Shown piece by piece: positions 1-8,777 of a stretch of 52,870 nt of DNA. Position 1 is the first letter of the stretch; every line of letters starts with the position of its first letter. The notes under the pieces are model-generated. The model was not told the origin of the DNA, ran no database searches, and worked only from the letters and a program-made list of their open reading frames with translations. A program made the translations under genes and the position numbers. The stretch spans positions 1 through 52,870 of the forward strand of contig NZ_JASLDS010000001.1 in NCBI RefSeq assembly GCF_030151385.1, in the 5' to 3' direction. This stretch comes from Soonwooa sp. GTDB taxonomy: Bacteria; Bacteroidota; Bacteroidia; Flavobacteriales; Weeksellaceae.

Positions 1-1
1 C

Positions 2-274
2 ATCAACATCCAACTTAACGAAATGGTAGCTGCTGGTGTATACTGTAACTTAGCATTAGTTAACCACTCTCCATCAGAGTTCGTAATGGATTTCATCCAA
101 TTGATGCCAGGTGTACAACAAGCTAACGTAAGATCAAGAGTTATCCTTGCTCCACTTCATGCAAAGAGAGTATTGGCTGCGTTACAACAAAACATCGCTA
201 ACTACGAGCAACAATACGGAGAAATCAAAGAAGTTGAACCTTTCGTATTAGGAGGTAACAACGTACAAGCTTAA
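2..274 (+). CDS. DUF3467 family protein, 3' part only
   Basis: The window opens inside this gene; 90 codons are visible, reading in frame from base 2 (INIQLNE...). The run SPSEFVMDFIQLMPG followed by VRSRVILAPLHAKRVL is typical of the small DUF3467 proteins of Bacteroidetes, which are about 100 residues long, so only a few N-terminal residues should be missing. No signal peptide or membrane segment is visible, so it is probably cytoplasmic. Its function is unknown. In Bacteroidetes this family is often encoded directly after rpoC, so I expect RNA polymerase genes just upstream of the window (inference). The codons are ribosomal-gene-like, suggesting high expression. A strong terminator follows at 296-330. 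Confidence 0.8.
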   Translation: MNIQLNEMVAAGVYCNLALVNHSPSEFVMDFIQLMPGVQQANVRSRVILAPLHAKRVLAALQQNIANYEQQYGEIKEVEPFVLGGNNVQA

Positions 275-295
275 GATTTTTCTTAACATACAAGA

Positions 296-330
296 AATCC
301 CGATTCTACCAAGAGTCGGGATTTTTTTAT
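296..330 (+). terminator. Rho-independent terminator after the DUF3467 gene
   Basis: Stem AATCCCGATTCT / AGAGTCGGGATT with loop ACCA and one G-T pair, followed by seven T. It lies 22 bp after the stop codon. Confidence 0.85.
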
Positions 331-337
331 TTTGGGC

Positions 338-490
338 GTGCCACATGACGGCTCTTTCGGCGCTCGCTGCGCTCGCGCCTCCCTCGCCGCCAGTGTCGGT
401 CTGCGCGCAGTCGCTGTGATGCTCGGACGGCTCCGCTACGCTCCGCCGCCTCACATCACGAGCTCCAACAATGCGCTTCGCCCTCACGCA
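338..490. repeat. GC-rich palindromic intergenic element
   Basis: Bases 361-480 contain 84 G or C out of 120 by my count, in a window that is otherwise clearly AT-rich. Two imperfect 21-bp palindromes lie at 359-379 and 428-448. On the minus strand both have a core resembling GAGCGYAGC flanked by complementary arms. GTGATG near 416-421 can pair with CATCAC near 453-458. An open frame on the minus strand is only a by-product of the GC content. Similar GC-rich blocks occur between genes in Chryseobacterium-type genomes as far as I recall, so a dispersed REP-like element or structured RNA is likelier than a gene. Confidence 0.55.
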
Positions 491-548
491 GATTCGGGAT
501 AATTAGAAAAATTGACCACTATTTAACCCAAGTTTCAAAAATCAAAAC

Positions 549-556
549 TAAATTTG
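549..556 (+). promoter_or_regulatory. -7 element for the phosphodiesterase gene
   Basis: TAAATTTG matches the Bacteroidetes -7 consensus TAnnTTTG and ends 18 bp before the ATG at 575. An upstream in-frame TTG at 554 lies inside this element, which argues for 575 as the start. No clear -33 TTG at proper spacing. Confidence 0.5.
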
Positions 557-574
557 TTATCTATTTTTACCACA

Positions 575-1843
575 ATGAAAAAATTCCTATTTTTCCTTAA
601 TGTGCTGCTGTGTGCTTTTGCGAGTGCACAGACTGATACAGCACAAATTGTCGTTCCTAATCGAGCTAATACAGTAGCGGATTTTCAGGATAAACCTTAT
701 GTTATTATGATTTCGGTGGACGGTTTTAGGTATGATTATCCAAAAAAATATGCGACACCAAATATTGACAGATTGTCAAAGCAAGGTGTAGCAGCCGATT
801 ACATGAATCCGAGTTTTCCTTCCATAACATTTCCCAATCATTACACCTTGGTAACAGGTTTGTATCCTGCGCATCACGGTTTGGTAGATAATTTCTTCTA
901 CGATTATAAGCGTAACGAAGCCTACAAAATGAATGATGCAAAAGTGGTAAGTGACGGAACTTGGTACGGCGGAAAACCACTTTGGAGTTTAGCGGAAGAG
1001 CAAGGACTTTTGTCAGCATCATTGTTTTGGGTAAGTTCTCAGTCCGATGCGGGGAAAACGCGACCAACTTATTATTACAACTACCACGAAAAGTTTAATA
1101 ATAATCAAAAAGTAAACATCGTTCTTAATTGGCTAAAACTTCCCGAAGCGCAACGACCGCATTTTATCACGATGTATTTTCCAGAAGTTGACAGCAATGG
1201 ACACCATCACGGGCCAGACTCAAAAGAAACGGAAGAGGCTGTAAAATCTGTCGATGCAGCAATCGGCGAATTGGTTGCTAAGGTTAATAATCTTGGACTC
1301 AAAAATGTGAGTTTTGTTTTCGTGTCTGACCACGGTATGATAAAGGTTGATAAAGAAAATGCCATCGACATTCCCGAAATTCTAAAAGATAAATCGCGTT
1401 TCGATTATTTTAATAGCAATACGTTGTTGCGTGTAAAAGTTAAAAATCCTGACGATGTGAAAACGGCTTATCGTGAATTAAAAAAGTCTAAAACCTCAGA
1501 TTATAAAGTTTACAAAGAATCTTGTTTTCCACGACGCTTGCATTTTGGTAAAAAAGATGATGTCTATAACCGAATTGGCGATATCCTTCTGGTTCCTAAT
1601 GCACCAAAAGTTTTCCTCGAAAAAGGTAAAACAACAAGCATCGGAAAACATGGTTTTGATCCTAAAAAAGTTCCCGAAATGCGTGCGATTTTTAGAGCTT
1701 GGGGACCAGCTTTCAAATCAGATTTGGAGATTTCGCATTTTGACAATATTAATGTCTATCCAATTGTAACGAAGATTTTAGGTCTCAAAATCACTTCACC
1801 TATTGACGGAAACGAAAAAGTTGCAGACAAGATTTTGAAATAA
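575..1843 (+). CDS. Secreted ENPP-type nucleotide pyrophosphatase/phosphodiesterase
   Basis: A 422-residue alkaline-phosphatase-fold phosphodiesterase of the ectonucleotide pyrophosphatase/phosphodiesterase (NPP) family, predicted to cleave phosphodiester or pyrophosphate bonds with two zinc ions in the periplasm. The N-terminus MKKFLFFLNVLLCAFASAQ is a signal peptide. The full metal site is visible: Asp49 in SVDGF, the nucleophile Thr85 in SITFPNHYT, Asp206 and His210 in EVDSNGHHHGP, Asp252 and His253 in SDHGM, and His359 in GKHGFDP. The length suits bacterial NPPs. I chose ATG 575 rather than TTG 554 because the signal peptide and promoter fit. It stands alone, ending at a bidirectional terminator. 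The substrate cannot be read from sequence; nucleotides or phospholipid head groups are both possible. Confidence 0.88.
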   Translation: MKKFLFFLNVLLCAFASAQTDTAQIVVPNRANTVADFQDKPYVIMISVDGFRYDYPKKYATPNIDRLSKQGVAADYMNPSFPSITFPNHYTLVTGLYPAHHGLVDNFFYDYKRNEAYKMNDAKVVSDGTWYGGKPLWSLAEEQGLLSASLFWVSSQSDAGKTRPTYYYNYHEKFNNNQKVNIVLNWLKLPEAQRPHFITMYFPEVDSNGHHHGPDSKETEEAVKSVDAAIGELVAKVNNLGLKNVSFVFVSDHGMIKVDKENAIDIPEILKDKSRFDYFNSNTLLRVKVKNPDDVKTAYRELKKSKTSDYKVYKESCFPRRLHFGKKDDVYNRIGDILLVPNAPKVFLEKGKTTSIGKHGFDPKKVPEMRAIFRAWGPAFKSDLEISHFDNINVYPIVTKILGLKITSPIDGNEKVADKILK

Positions 1844-1890
1844 TTTTTCATTAAATAAATGTAATTTAGATCTACGAAAAAAAATAAAAA

Positions 1891-1921
1891 AAACGCCTTT
1901 CAGAAACTCTGAAAGGCGTTT
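1891..1921. terminator. Bidirectional terminator between convergent genes
   Basis: Perfect 13-bp stem AAACGCCTTTCAG / CTGAAAGGCGTTT with a 5-nt loop, A-rich on the left and T-rich on the right, so it can serve both the phosphodiesterase and the OmpA-family gene. Confidence 0.9.
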
Positions 1922-1928
1922 TTATATT

Positions 1929-3632
1929 CTATTTAGCGCAAATCACTTTGAATTCCGTTCTTCGATTATGTTGATGTTGCTCTTCAGTACAATTGACACC
2001 GTTGCTACACTCGTTTAACAATTTCGTTTCGCCATAACCTTTTGCGATGACGCGACTTCGACTAAGTCCTTTCGAAACTAAATAATTAACAGCCGAATCG
2101 GCACGACCTTGTGATAGCTTAAGGTTATAATCGTCAGAACCACGAGAGTCTGTATGTGACGATAATTCTAGCTTTATCGTTGGATTTTCTGCCAAGAACT
2201 GATAAAGTTTGTCAAGTTCTGGTTTTGCATCATCACGAATCGTGGTTTTATCAAAATCGTAATTAATGTTTTTTAAGTTGATGGCTTTGTCACAAGTCGC
2301 TTCTTCCATACAAACTTGAAGATTGATAAACATCTTTTTAGTTCGGTCATTATTTTTCCCATCAAGATTTTCGGTCTGTGAAAAGTAGTTTCCTTTTTTG
2401 CCATAGATGCTGTACAACTCATCTTTTGACGCCATAAAACTAAATGTTCCGTTCGCCGAAGTTTTTAGGTTTTTAACTTCCGAAGTTTTTTCATTTTTAA
2501 GACTAACACTAGCATAAGGCAATGCTTTTTGTGTATTACAATCTGTCACTTTTCCTTCGATAAAGAATCTTTCGTCTTCATTTTCAAGCTCGAAATATAA
2601 TGGCGAAAGCGTCAGAATTGTTTTTTTCTCAATCTTTTTTGTAACTAAATTAATGTCGCGGAATTTTCCTTTAAGCTCGTAATCATCAGGTTTAACATTC
2701 GTGAAAATAACTTTTCCATCTTTGTTGGATGTTCCGTAATAAGAACGTTGACCTTGGCTGTTAAATAATACAACTTCCGAGTTTGGAAGCACCTCACCAG
2801 AATATTTATCCTTTACTAAAACTTCCATTTTGTAAGAAGTGGTCGCAACTTTGGACTTTTTGTTTTTGTAAGAGTTCCCAAAACGATAGATCAAACCTGC
2901 AAAAGCCCCAACAGAATGTGCTTCGTGCTCCAGCGAGCTGCGACCTTGGAAGCCTTGTTGTGTGTTGAGGTTAATTTGTCCATTGGCTTCCGAATAAGGA
3001 TAATAGCCAGCAATTGTGCCTGTACCGTTTTCTTTAACTTGGAAATGTTGCAAATAGTAAGCGCCGAAATTTAACCCAAGATTTTCGGTGAAGAAATAAT
3101 TAAATTCCAGTTGTGCTTTGGCACTCGCAACACTTGACACATCATAACTATTATGTTCGTTAAGTGCAATGTTTTGATTGTTTGCAATTCCTGTCAGTTG
3201 AATATCCCCATTCTTCAAAGTGCTGATTCCGCCACGAAGTTTGAAAATCATAGAAAGCTCGTCCGAAAAATCATGTTTGAAGTTCGGACCAATTCCGATA
3301 AACATTCTATTAATCGATTTTTCTGAAAGCTGAACATTATTTAATTTAACATTATTAAAAAATAAATTGTCGCTTGGATAAGTGCTTTTTGTGGTATTGC
3401 TTAGGTAATTAAAATCTGCTCCCAAACCAAACCAAGTCCAAAAATAATCAACATTAAGCCCTGCATTAAAACCAGTTTTATAATTGATGAAAGGTGTTTT
3501 GTTATCCAAAGAGGCAACGTCGATTCCACCATGGATTCCCAGTCGAAAGTTATTATCAAAGTCGCCGTAATATTGTGCCTTTGTTGCACCAAATGAACAA
3601 GCTAAAAGCAAAAAAGCATAGATTTTTTTCAC
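1929..3632 (-). CDS. OmpA-family outer membrane protein
   Basis: A 567-residue envelope protein that should tie the outer membrane to peptidoglycan. After a signal peptide (MKKIYAFLLLACSFGATKAQ), residues about 20-260 look like an outer-membrane barrel with many alternating aromatic strands. Residues about 270-440 hold two carboxypeptidase-regulatory or Cna-B-like modules (EVLVKDKYSGEVLPNSEVVL; VTDCNTQKALPYASVSLKN). The C-terminal OmpA domain begins near 449 (INYDFDKTTIRDDA) and has HTDSRGSDDYN...LSQGRA, the usual Asp and Arg contacts to diaminopimelate. An extra Cys-containing stretch, ECSNGVNC, sits near the end. The start is GTG at 3632; no better ATG precedes the signal peptide. Divergent from the lipoprotein gene at 3746. 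Confidence 0.88.
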   Translation of the reverse strand: MKKIYAFLLLACSFGATKAQYYGDFDNNFRLGIHGGIDVASLDNKTPFINYKTGFNAGLNVDYFWTWFGLGADFNYLSNTTKSTYPSDNLFFNNVKLNNVQLSEKSINRMFIGIGPNFKHDFSDELSMIFKLRGGISTLKNGDIQLTGIANNQNIALNEHNSYDVSSVASAKAQLEFNYFFTENLGLNFGAYYLQHFQVKENGTGTIAGYYPYSEANGQINLNTQQGFQGRSSLEHEAHSVGAFAGLIYRFGNSYKNKKSKVATTSYKMEVLVKDKYSGEVLPNSEVVLFNSQGQRSYYGTSNKDGKVIFTNVKPDDYELKGKFRDINLVTKKIEKKTILTLSPLYFELENEDERFFIEGKVTDCNTQKALPYASVSLKNEKTSEVKNLKTSANGTFSFMASKDELYSIYGKKGNYFSQTENLDGKNNDRTKKMFINLQVCMEEATCDKAINLKNINYDFDKTTIRDDAKPELDKLYQFLAENPTIKLELSSHTDSRGSDDYNLKLSQGRADSAVNYLVSKGLSRSRVIAKGYGETKLLNECSNGVNCTEEQHQHNRRTEFKVICAK

Positions 3633-3701
3633 AGAAAAATTTTTGTAAAAATAGGGATTTTAAGTTTTTCATTTACAATAATAAAAGTGAGATTAAAATA
3701 T

Positions 3702-3709
3702 TAGTTTTG
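3702..3709 (+). promoter_or_regulatory. -7 element for the lipoprotein/M64 pair
   Basis: TAGTTTTG matches TAnnTTTG, 36 bp before the ATG at 3746. No clear -33 TTTG upstream. Confidence 0.45.
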
Positions 3710-3745
3710 TAACAGAAAATATTTAACTTCTTCAAAACTTTTACT

Positions 3746-4234
3746 ATGAAATGGATTTCTCCTTTCTTATTAATTTTTCTTTATGCATGCGATGTTGGCT
3801 ATAATGAAAAGTCTAATGCTAGTGGTACTTTGCCATCCGTTGTGCAGTCTGCGCCTCCAAAAATAATGTACCTCTTTTTTGAAATTGAAAAAGGAAATTC
3901 TTCGCCAATTGTTAAATTGCATGATAAAAAATTAACCGATGGTGTCATTAAACTGGAGGTTTTGGACAATAGAAGAGAACAAATGCCGAATTATCTTAAG
4001 ATTGATTTGCTAACAGCTGATCAAAAGGTTGCTAAAACATTTTTACTAGATGATCCGCTTGCGCCAGTCATGGAAAGTTATACACCTAGTGGAATGGAGA
4101 AAGAACAAGCCAGTTTCGAAAAAGCGGATTTTTCAATAAGATTTAATCAAGATCCAGCAGCGAAGGTGACGCAAATTAACATTTATGAAATTAATGGACA
4201 GAATAGTAAATTAATACACAATCAAAACTTATAA
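3746..4234 (+). CDS. Hypothetical lipoprotein paired with an M64 peptidase
   Basis: I do not recognise a named family for this 162-residue protein. The N-terminus MKWISPFLLIFLYACDVG is a lipoprotein signal with lipobox LYAC and Cys15 as the likely lipidated residue. A low-complexity Ser/Asn/Pro linker follows, then a compact region of alternating strands (about residues 32-162) beginning IMYLFFEIEKG. There are no catalytic motifs and no Cys other than Cys15. The stop is separated by only two bases from the ATG of the T9SS M64 peptidase gene, so the two are almost certainly co-transcribed. A partner, anchor or inhibitor role for the peptidase is possible but is inference only. Confidence 0.7.
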   Translation: MKWISPFLLIFLYACDVGYNEKSNASGTLPSVVQSAPPKIMYLFFEIEKGNSSPIVKLHDKKLTDGVIKLEVLDNRREQMPNYLKIDLLTADQKVAKTFLLDDPLAPVMESYTPSGMEKEQASFEKADFSIRFNQDPAAKVTQINIYEINGQNSKLIHNQNL

Positions 4235-4236
4235 AT

Positions 4237-5598
4237 ATGAAAAAACTCTCCTTATTATTTGGGATGTTAGGTGGCCTTATGTGCGCACAGACATTCGAAG
4301 TTGTACCAGTTATCCAAAATGGTCCACGCGACAAACGCATCAACCTTGTTATCATGGGAGATGGTTATACAAGCAGCCAGCAAGCGACTTTTACGCAAGA
4401 TGTTGCAAATATTGCAAACTATTTGTTTAGTAAGGCGCCTTATACCAATTACAAAAATTATTTTAATGTTTATGCGATTAAGGTAATCTCTGCAGAATCT
4501 GGCGTTAAGCATCCTGGAACCGCGACAGATGTTACAGAACCTGTTATCCCGATTTCTAACCCTAATAATTATTTAGGAACTGCTTATGATGTTGGTGGTA
4601 CACACCGCTGTGTCTATGGAAATGCAACCAAAACAGCGCAAACTTTAGCGACCAATTTTCCAGATTATGATATGGCGCTAATTGTTGGTAACGATACCGA
4701 ATATGGTGGTTGCGGTGGTGCCTACGCGTTTTTGTCAAGACACGCCCAAGCGCCAGATGTTGCAGTACACGAGCTAGGGCATTCGTTCGGGAAACTAGCA
4801 GATGAGTATTGGTTCTCGGGTAGTGGAGAATCTCCTAATAAGACTCTAAATAATAATTCTGCAACGATTAAATGGAAAAACTGGCTTGGTACTAACAATG
4901 TTGGGATCTATCCTTACACAGAAAGTCCAACTTGGTTCCGACCGCACCAAAATTGTGAAATGCGTTATCTCAACCAACAGTTTTGTGCTGTTTGTAAGGA
5001 AACTTTAATTGAAAAAATCCATGCAACCAAAAATCCAGTTGAATCTTATACACCAACAAATGTTGGGACAATGGATGCTGCGGAGCAAATGAATTTTAAT
5101 GTTAATTTGATTTTACCAATTCCAAATACGTTAGATGCAAGCTGGAAGTTAAATGGAGCAGCCGTTGGTACTAATTCTGGAGCTTTGACGATTAACAAAA
5201 CAGATCTGCAAACGGGGGATAATCAGCTAACTTTTAATGTGGTAGATAATACTTCGGATGTTAGAATTGACAACCATTCGGCGACGCATTTAACGAGTAT
5301 TACTTGGACAATCAATCGTTCTAATTTGGGTGTATCAAATGTTGGAAGTCAAATCTATGATTTCGTGGTTTATCCTAATCCAACAAATGATTATTTACAA
5401 ATTGGATCTAAGCAAAAGAATCTAGGCGAATTGTCAGCTGTGATTAGCGATATGTCTGGTCGTGTGATTTCTAAACTTAAATTAAAAGAATCTGACAATT
5501 ATAAAGTTGATATGAAGTATTTAGCAAGAGCAACTTATGTTGTAAGCGTTTACAAAGATGCTTCGCTCTTATTTACTAAACAAGTTATTAAAGAATAA
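4237..5598 (+). CDS. T9SS-exported M64-family zinc metallopeptidase
   Basis: A 453-residue secreted protease of peptidase family M64, which includes the Clostridium ramosum IgA peptidase. The signal peptide is MKKLSLLFGMLGGLMCAQ. The hallmark opening KRINLVIMGDGYT is near residue 33. The zinc motif HELGHSFGKLADEY starts at His178, giving His178, Glu179, His182 and Asp189. The Cys-rich segment NCEMRYLNQQFCAVCKETLI follows near 246, as usual in the family. A beta-sandwich linker precedes a C-terminal T9SS type A sorting domain (VVYPNPTNDYLQIGS ... KQVIKE, about 377-453), so it is exported through T9SS. M64 members are generally broad proteases; cleavage of IgA is not implied. Second gene of a two-gene operon. 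Confidence 0.88.
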   Translation: MKKLSLLFGMLGGLMCAQTFEVVPVIQNGPRDKRINLVIMGDGYTSSQQATFTQDVANIANYLFSKAPYTNYKNYFNVYAIKVISAESGVKHPGTATDVTEPVIPISNPNNYLGTAYDVGGTHRCVYGNATKTAQTLATNFPDYDMALIVGNDTEYGGCGGAYAFLSRHAQAPDVAVHELGHSFGKLADEYWFSGSGESPNKTLNNNSATIKWKNWLGTNNVGIYPYTESPTWFRPHQNCEMRYLNQQFCAVCKETLIEKIHATKNPVESYTPTNVGTMDAAEQMNFNVNLILPIPNTLDASWKLNGAAVGTNSGALTINKTDLQTGDNQLTFNVVDNTSDVRIDNHSATHLTSITWTINRSNLGVSNVGSQIYDFVVYPNPTNDYLQIGSKQKNLGELSAVISDMSGRVISKLKLKESDNYKVDMKYLARATYVVSVYKDASLLFTKQVIKE

Positions 5599-5604
5599 TC
5601 TTCA

Positions 5605-5630
5605 AGCACTGTTAACCAGCGGTGCTTTTT
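5605..5630 (+). terminator. Terminator after the M64 gene
   Basis: Stem AGCACTGT / GCGGTGCT with two wobble pairs and loop TAACCA, then TTTTT. It overlaps the last codons of the convergent serine hydrolase gene. Confidence 0.7.
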
Positions 5631-6745
5631 GTTTCTGCTTTTGTCCAAAGCATTTGTAAAGAATCCATTTTTGCTCTTATTTCGCGATGACTTTTATAAA
5701 TGGCTTTTTTACCTAATTTTTCGTTGGCGATATTGGATAGAATAACAACTGAGGTTTTGGTTTCTGGATAGTAAATGACCAAAGATGGAGCGCCTTTAAC
5801 ATAGCCTGTATGGAGATAGGTTTTTGGGTTTTCATCATGAATCATAATACCACAACCATATTTCACTTTTCCTAAAATATAGTGATCAAAAGTTTTGGCA
5901 GGCTTTACAAAAATTTGAAACGCCGAATCGCTCAATACTTTTTCATTGTACAAAGATTTGTTCCAAAGATGTAAATCATCAACATTGGATAGGATACCAC
6001 CAGCCGCAATAGAAATATGATTTTTATCCAAACGTTTCGGCATGTTTGGGACTTCTTCGTTTTGTGTAAGACTTCCAATATGTGCGCTAGCAAAATTGTT
6101 TCCGTTATAGAGATTTCCTGTTGAAGAATGTGTCATTCCTAACTTTTGGAAGAGTGCCATTGCATTATCATCATAAGATTTGCCTGTTACTTTTTCGACA
6201 ATGTCACCAAGACTTTTGTAACCGTCGTTGGAATAATGCATTTCGGCGCCAGGTTGGAAGAGAAGTTTTTCACCAATAAAGTTGATGCCAGAAGTGTGAT
6301 GCAGCAATTGTGCAATCGTGATGTCTTGATAAGATTTTATTTTGTAATCGGGAAGATATTGCGAAACTTTGTCATTGATATTTAACAGATGCTGCTCCTG
6401 AAGTTGTAGGATTAAAACACCAGCAAACTGCTTACTATTTGATGCAATTGGGAAAAGGCTTTGATTGTCGATTTTGGATTTGGTTTTAAAATTTGAAAAA
6501 CCATTGGCGCGCTCATATATTTTTTTTCCATCCCAATCTACAGAAACGATTGCATTAAATTTATTTTTTAAAATAATTGAATCTAAAAGAGGTGCTATTT
6601 CAGCGTTTTTTTTGGCAACCGCTATACTATCTTCAATACGTTTTTGATCAATGATTTTTTGAGCTTTAACTTCTTCAGCTTTTTTGCAAGATTGAAAGCC
6701 AATTAGAAAAATGAACAAAAAATAAAAGGGAAAATGATTCTTCAA
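5612..6745 (-). CDS. Beta-lactamase-fold serine hydrolase lipoprotein
   Basis: A 377-residue protein of the serine beta-lactamase-like / class C penicillin-binding family. The three active-site motifs are present: SNSK at 102-105 (nucleophile Ser102, base Lys105), YSN at 171-173 and HTG at 312-314. The HTG box is usual for D-aminopeptidase and esterase relatives, so I would not call it a true beta-lactamase. The N-terminus MKNHFPFYFLFIFLIGFQSC has a lipobox ending at Cys20, and a charged coiled stretch (21-50) links it to the catalytic domain. The start is TTG at 6745; no in-frame ATG lies nearby. It may act on peptidoglycan peptides or small esters. Single gene, convergent with the M64 gene. 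Confidence 0.82.
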   Translation of the reverse strand: MKNHFPFYFLFIFLIGFQSCKKAEEVKAQKIIDQKRIEDSIAVAKKNAEIAPLLDSIILKNKFNAIVSVDWDGKKIYERANGFSNFKTKSKIDNQSLFPIASNSKQFAGVLILQLQEQHLLNINDKVSQYLPDYKIKSYQDITIAQLLHHTSGINFIGEKLLFQPGAEMHYSNDGYKSLGDIVEKVTGKSYDDNAMALFQKLGMTHSSTGNLYNGNNFASAHIGSLTQNEEVPNMPKRLDKNHISIAAGGILSNVDDLHLWNKSLYNEKVLSDSAFQIFVKPAKTFDHYILGKVKYGCGIMIHDENPKTYLHTGYVKGAPSLVIYYPETKTSVVILSNIANEKLGKKAIYKSHREIRAKMDSLQMLWTKAETKSTAG

Positions 6746-6913
6746 AATGTGTTTTTGTTTTAAAAGTAGGGAAAATATAGAATTCTGAAAAGTAATTTGA
6801 TTTTTATCAGATTTAGACTTGGGATTTGTATGCTTTCTAGTCTTAAAAATTCCAAAAATACTTTCTTATGCAAATCTCAATAAGTTGTAACTTTCGGTAT
6901 TAAATCCAAGTTA

Positions 6914-8587
6914 ATGTTGAGGTATTTGTTAGTCATATTAATGTTCTTTAGCAATTTGTTGTTTTCGCAAAATGGAAGTCAGGAGTCGAAAGATCCTAAA
7001 GTCATCGAAATCAACAATTACCTTAAGAAATCGGACGATTTTATTAAATCCAATTTAGACTCTGCACTGTATTATAGTAAGCGGGCAGATATTTTAATTA
7101 GCAAACTGCCAGAAGGTATTGAGAAGATTGGGGTCTACAGAACTTTGGGAAATATTTATCTAGCTAAAGGGAATTATGCTAGCTCGCTAGACTATTATAT
7201 GAAAGCGAATTCTATTAATGACAAACTTTTGCAAAAATCGTCCAAAGATCCATTATTAAATAGAAACAAAATCGAGATTATTTCGCTTTATGGCAACCTA
7301 GAGCAGTTACAAAGTGATTACGCAAAGGCGCTACAACATTATGCGGAAGCAGATAAACTTTTAAAGGAACAAAAGGTAATAGCTCCAAAAGATGTCAGTT
7401 TCTTGGAATTAAAAATCATTAATAATACGGCAAGTGTTTATATCAAGCAAAAAAACTTTAAGAAAGGGATAAGTCTTTTCGAATCTGCGTTAAAAATCAA
7501 CGAAACTTATAATGACAAAACGCTGAATGCGACATTGTACAATAATATTGGCATTTGCCATGTGGAGGAAAAGGAGTATGCCCTGGCAATTTATTATTAT
7601 GAGCAAGCTCTTAAAATTCGTCAAGACCTAAACGACAAGCGCGGCATTGCCCAATGTTATAACAATCTTGGAAAATGTTATGCGCTTAGCAAAGATTTTG
7701 GACGAGCCGAAACTTATTTTAGTAATGCCTTGACACTAGGAAAAGAGATTGGTAGTCCAGAATCTATGGTTAATAGCCTTGAATCTCTAACGGCGCTTTA
7801 TGATGAGACAGGTAAATACAAAGAAGCCTATCGCAATTTTTCGGATATGGTGAAAATTAAAGATAGCCTCTTTAATGAACAGAGTTTGAGAAATGTCGCG
7901 CAAGTCGAAATGAAGTATGCTCTGGACAAACAAAAGGAAAATTATGAATCAGACTTGGCAATCAAAGAAGCTCAAAATACCAAGCAACGTTTTCGCGCTT
8001 ACATGATTGCAGCTTTATTAATTGGCATTTTGGGGATTCTTATATTGTGGATTTACCTGCAAAAGTCGAAAATCAAAAATATAAATCTTGAGAATGAAAA
8101 GCTAGAGCTAGAGCGAAAGAATTTGTCTTTAGAACGGAATAAACTCAAAGAAGATATTGCTTATCAAGATCGAGAAATGACGAGTAAGGTGATGTTTTTA
8201 CTTAAAAAGAATGAACTTATTAATTCTATTGCAGATCAATTAATTGAACTTAAAAAATCGGCAGCAGCTCAAAACCAAAATCGCATCCAAGAGATGATTA
8301 TGGAAATGCGCCAGAAAAAAGACAACGATGTCTGGACAGAATTCGAGACCCATTTTACAAAAGTTAATCCTGAGTTTTATTCTAAACTTCAAAAAATGTT
8401 TCCTGATTTAACACCCAACGAAAAAAAATTGTGTGCTTTTCTCAAGCTCAATTTGTCGACTAAGGAGATTTCAGCAATTACCTACCAGTCTGTTAATTCG
8501 ATTATGGTTTCGAGGACTCGACTTCGAAAAAAACTTAACATCCAAGGTGAAGATACCAATCTTACCAATTTTTTGATGGAGTTGTAA
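6914..8587 (+). CDS. TPR membrane regulator with C-terminal LuxR-like HTH
   Basis: A 557-residue protein of a type common in Flavobacteriia: signal peptide, periplasmic tetratricopeptide repeats (about residues 60-330; NNIGICHVEEKEYALAIYYYEQALKI is one clear repeat), a transmembrane helix at about 362-382, a cytoplasmic coiled coil (about 385-425) and a helix-turn-helix near 499-545 (LTPNEKKLCAFLKLNLSTKEIS). There is no kinase or receiver domain, so signalling would be direct from envelope to DNA. Its target is unknown; the tandem T9SS genes at 8778 lie next on the same strand, 190 bp away, and are a plausible but unproven target. TAACTTTC at 6888-6895 is a near match to the -7 element. Confidence 0.82.
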   Translation: MLRYLLVILMFFSNLLFSQNGSQESKDPKVIEINNYLKKSDDFIKSNLDSALYYSKRADILISKLPEGIEKIGVYRTLGNIYLAKGNYASSLDYYMKANSINDKLLQKSSKDPLLNRNKIEIISLYGNLEQLQSDYAKALQHYAEADKLLKEQKVIAPKDVSFLELKIINNTASVYIKQKNFKKGISLFESALKINETYNDKTLNATLYNNIGICHVEEKEYALAIYYYEQALKIRQDLNDKRGIAQCYNNLGKCYALSKDFGRAETYFSNALTLGKEIGSPESMVNSLESLTALYDETGKYKEAYRNFSDMVKIKDSLFNEQSLRNVAQVEMKYALDKQKENYESDLAIKEAQNTKQRFRAYMIAALLIGILGILILWIYLQKSKIKNINLENEKLELERKNLSLERNKLKEDIAYQDREMTSKVMFLLKKNELINSIADQLIELKKSAAAQNQNRIQEMIMEMRQKKDNDVWTEFETHFTKVNPEFYSKLQKMFPDLTPNEKKLCAFLKLNLSTKEISAITYQSVNSIMVSRTRLRKKLNIQGEDTNLTNFLMEL

Positions 8588-8777
8588 TGTAATATAGTTA
8601 AGTGTTTGAAAATAAACGCTTTGCGTTCCGTTGTATTAAAAATGTAATATAGAATTTTGGGAGTGTATTAGTATTGTACTAGCATTTTGTTGTGAAATTA
8701 ATTGGTGAATAATAATCTTTGTTCAAGAAAATTTTCGAAAACCAAACAAACATCACAACTAACAAAATTCTATTTTT

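Noticed and set aside
248..487. Open frame of 79 codons on the minus strand in the GC-rich element
   Set aside because: It follows from GC-rich sequence lacking stop codons, overlaps the DUF3467 gene end and its terminator, and has no recognisable protein features.
5612..6745. True antibiotic beta-lactamase
   Set aside because: The third motif is HTG rather than KTG and the protein is a long-linker lipoprotein, which fits peptidase or esterase relatives better.
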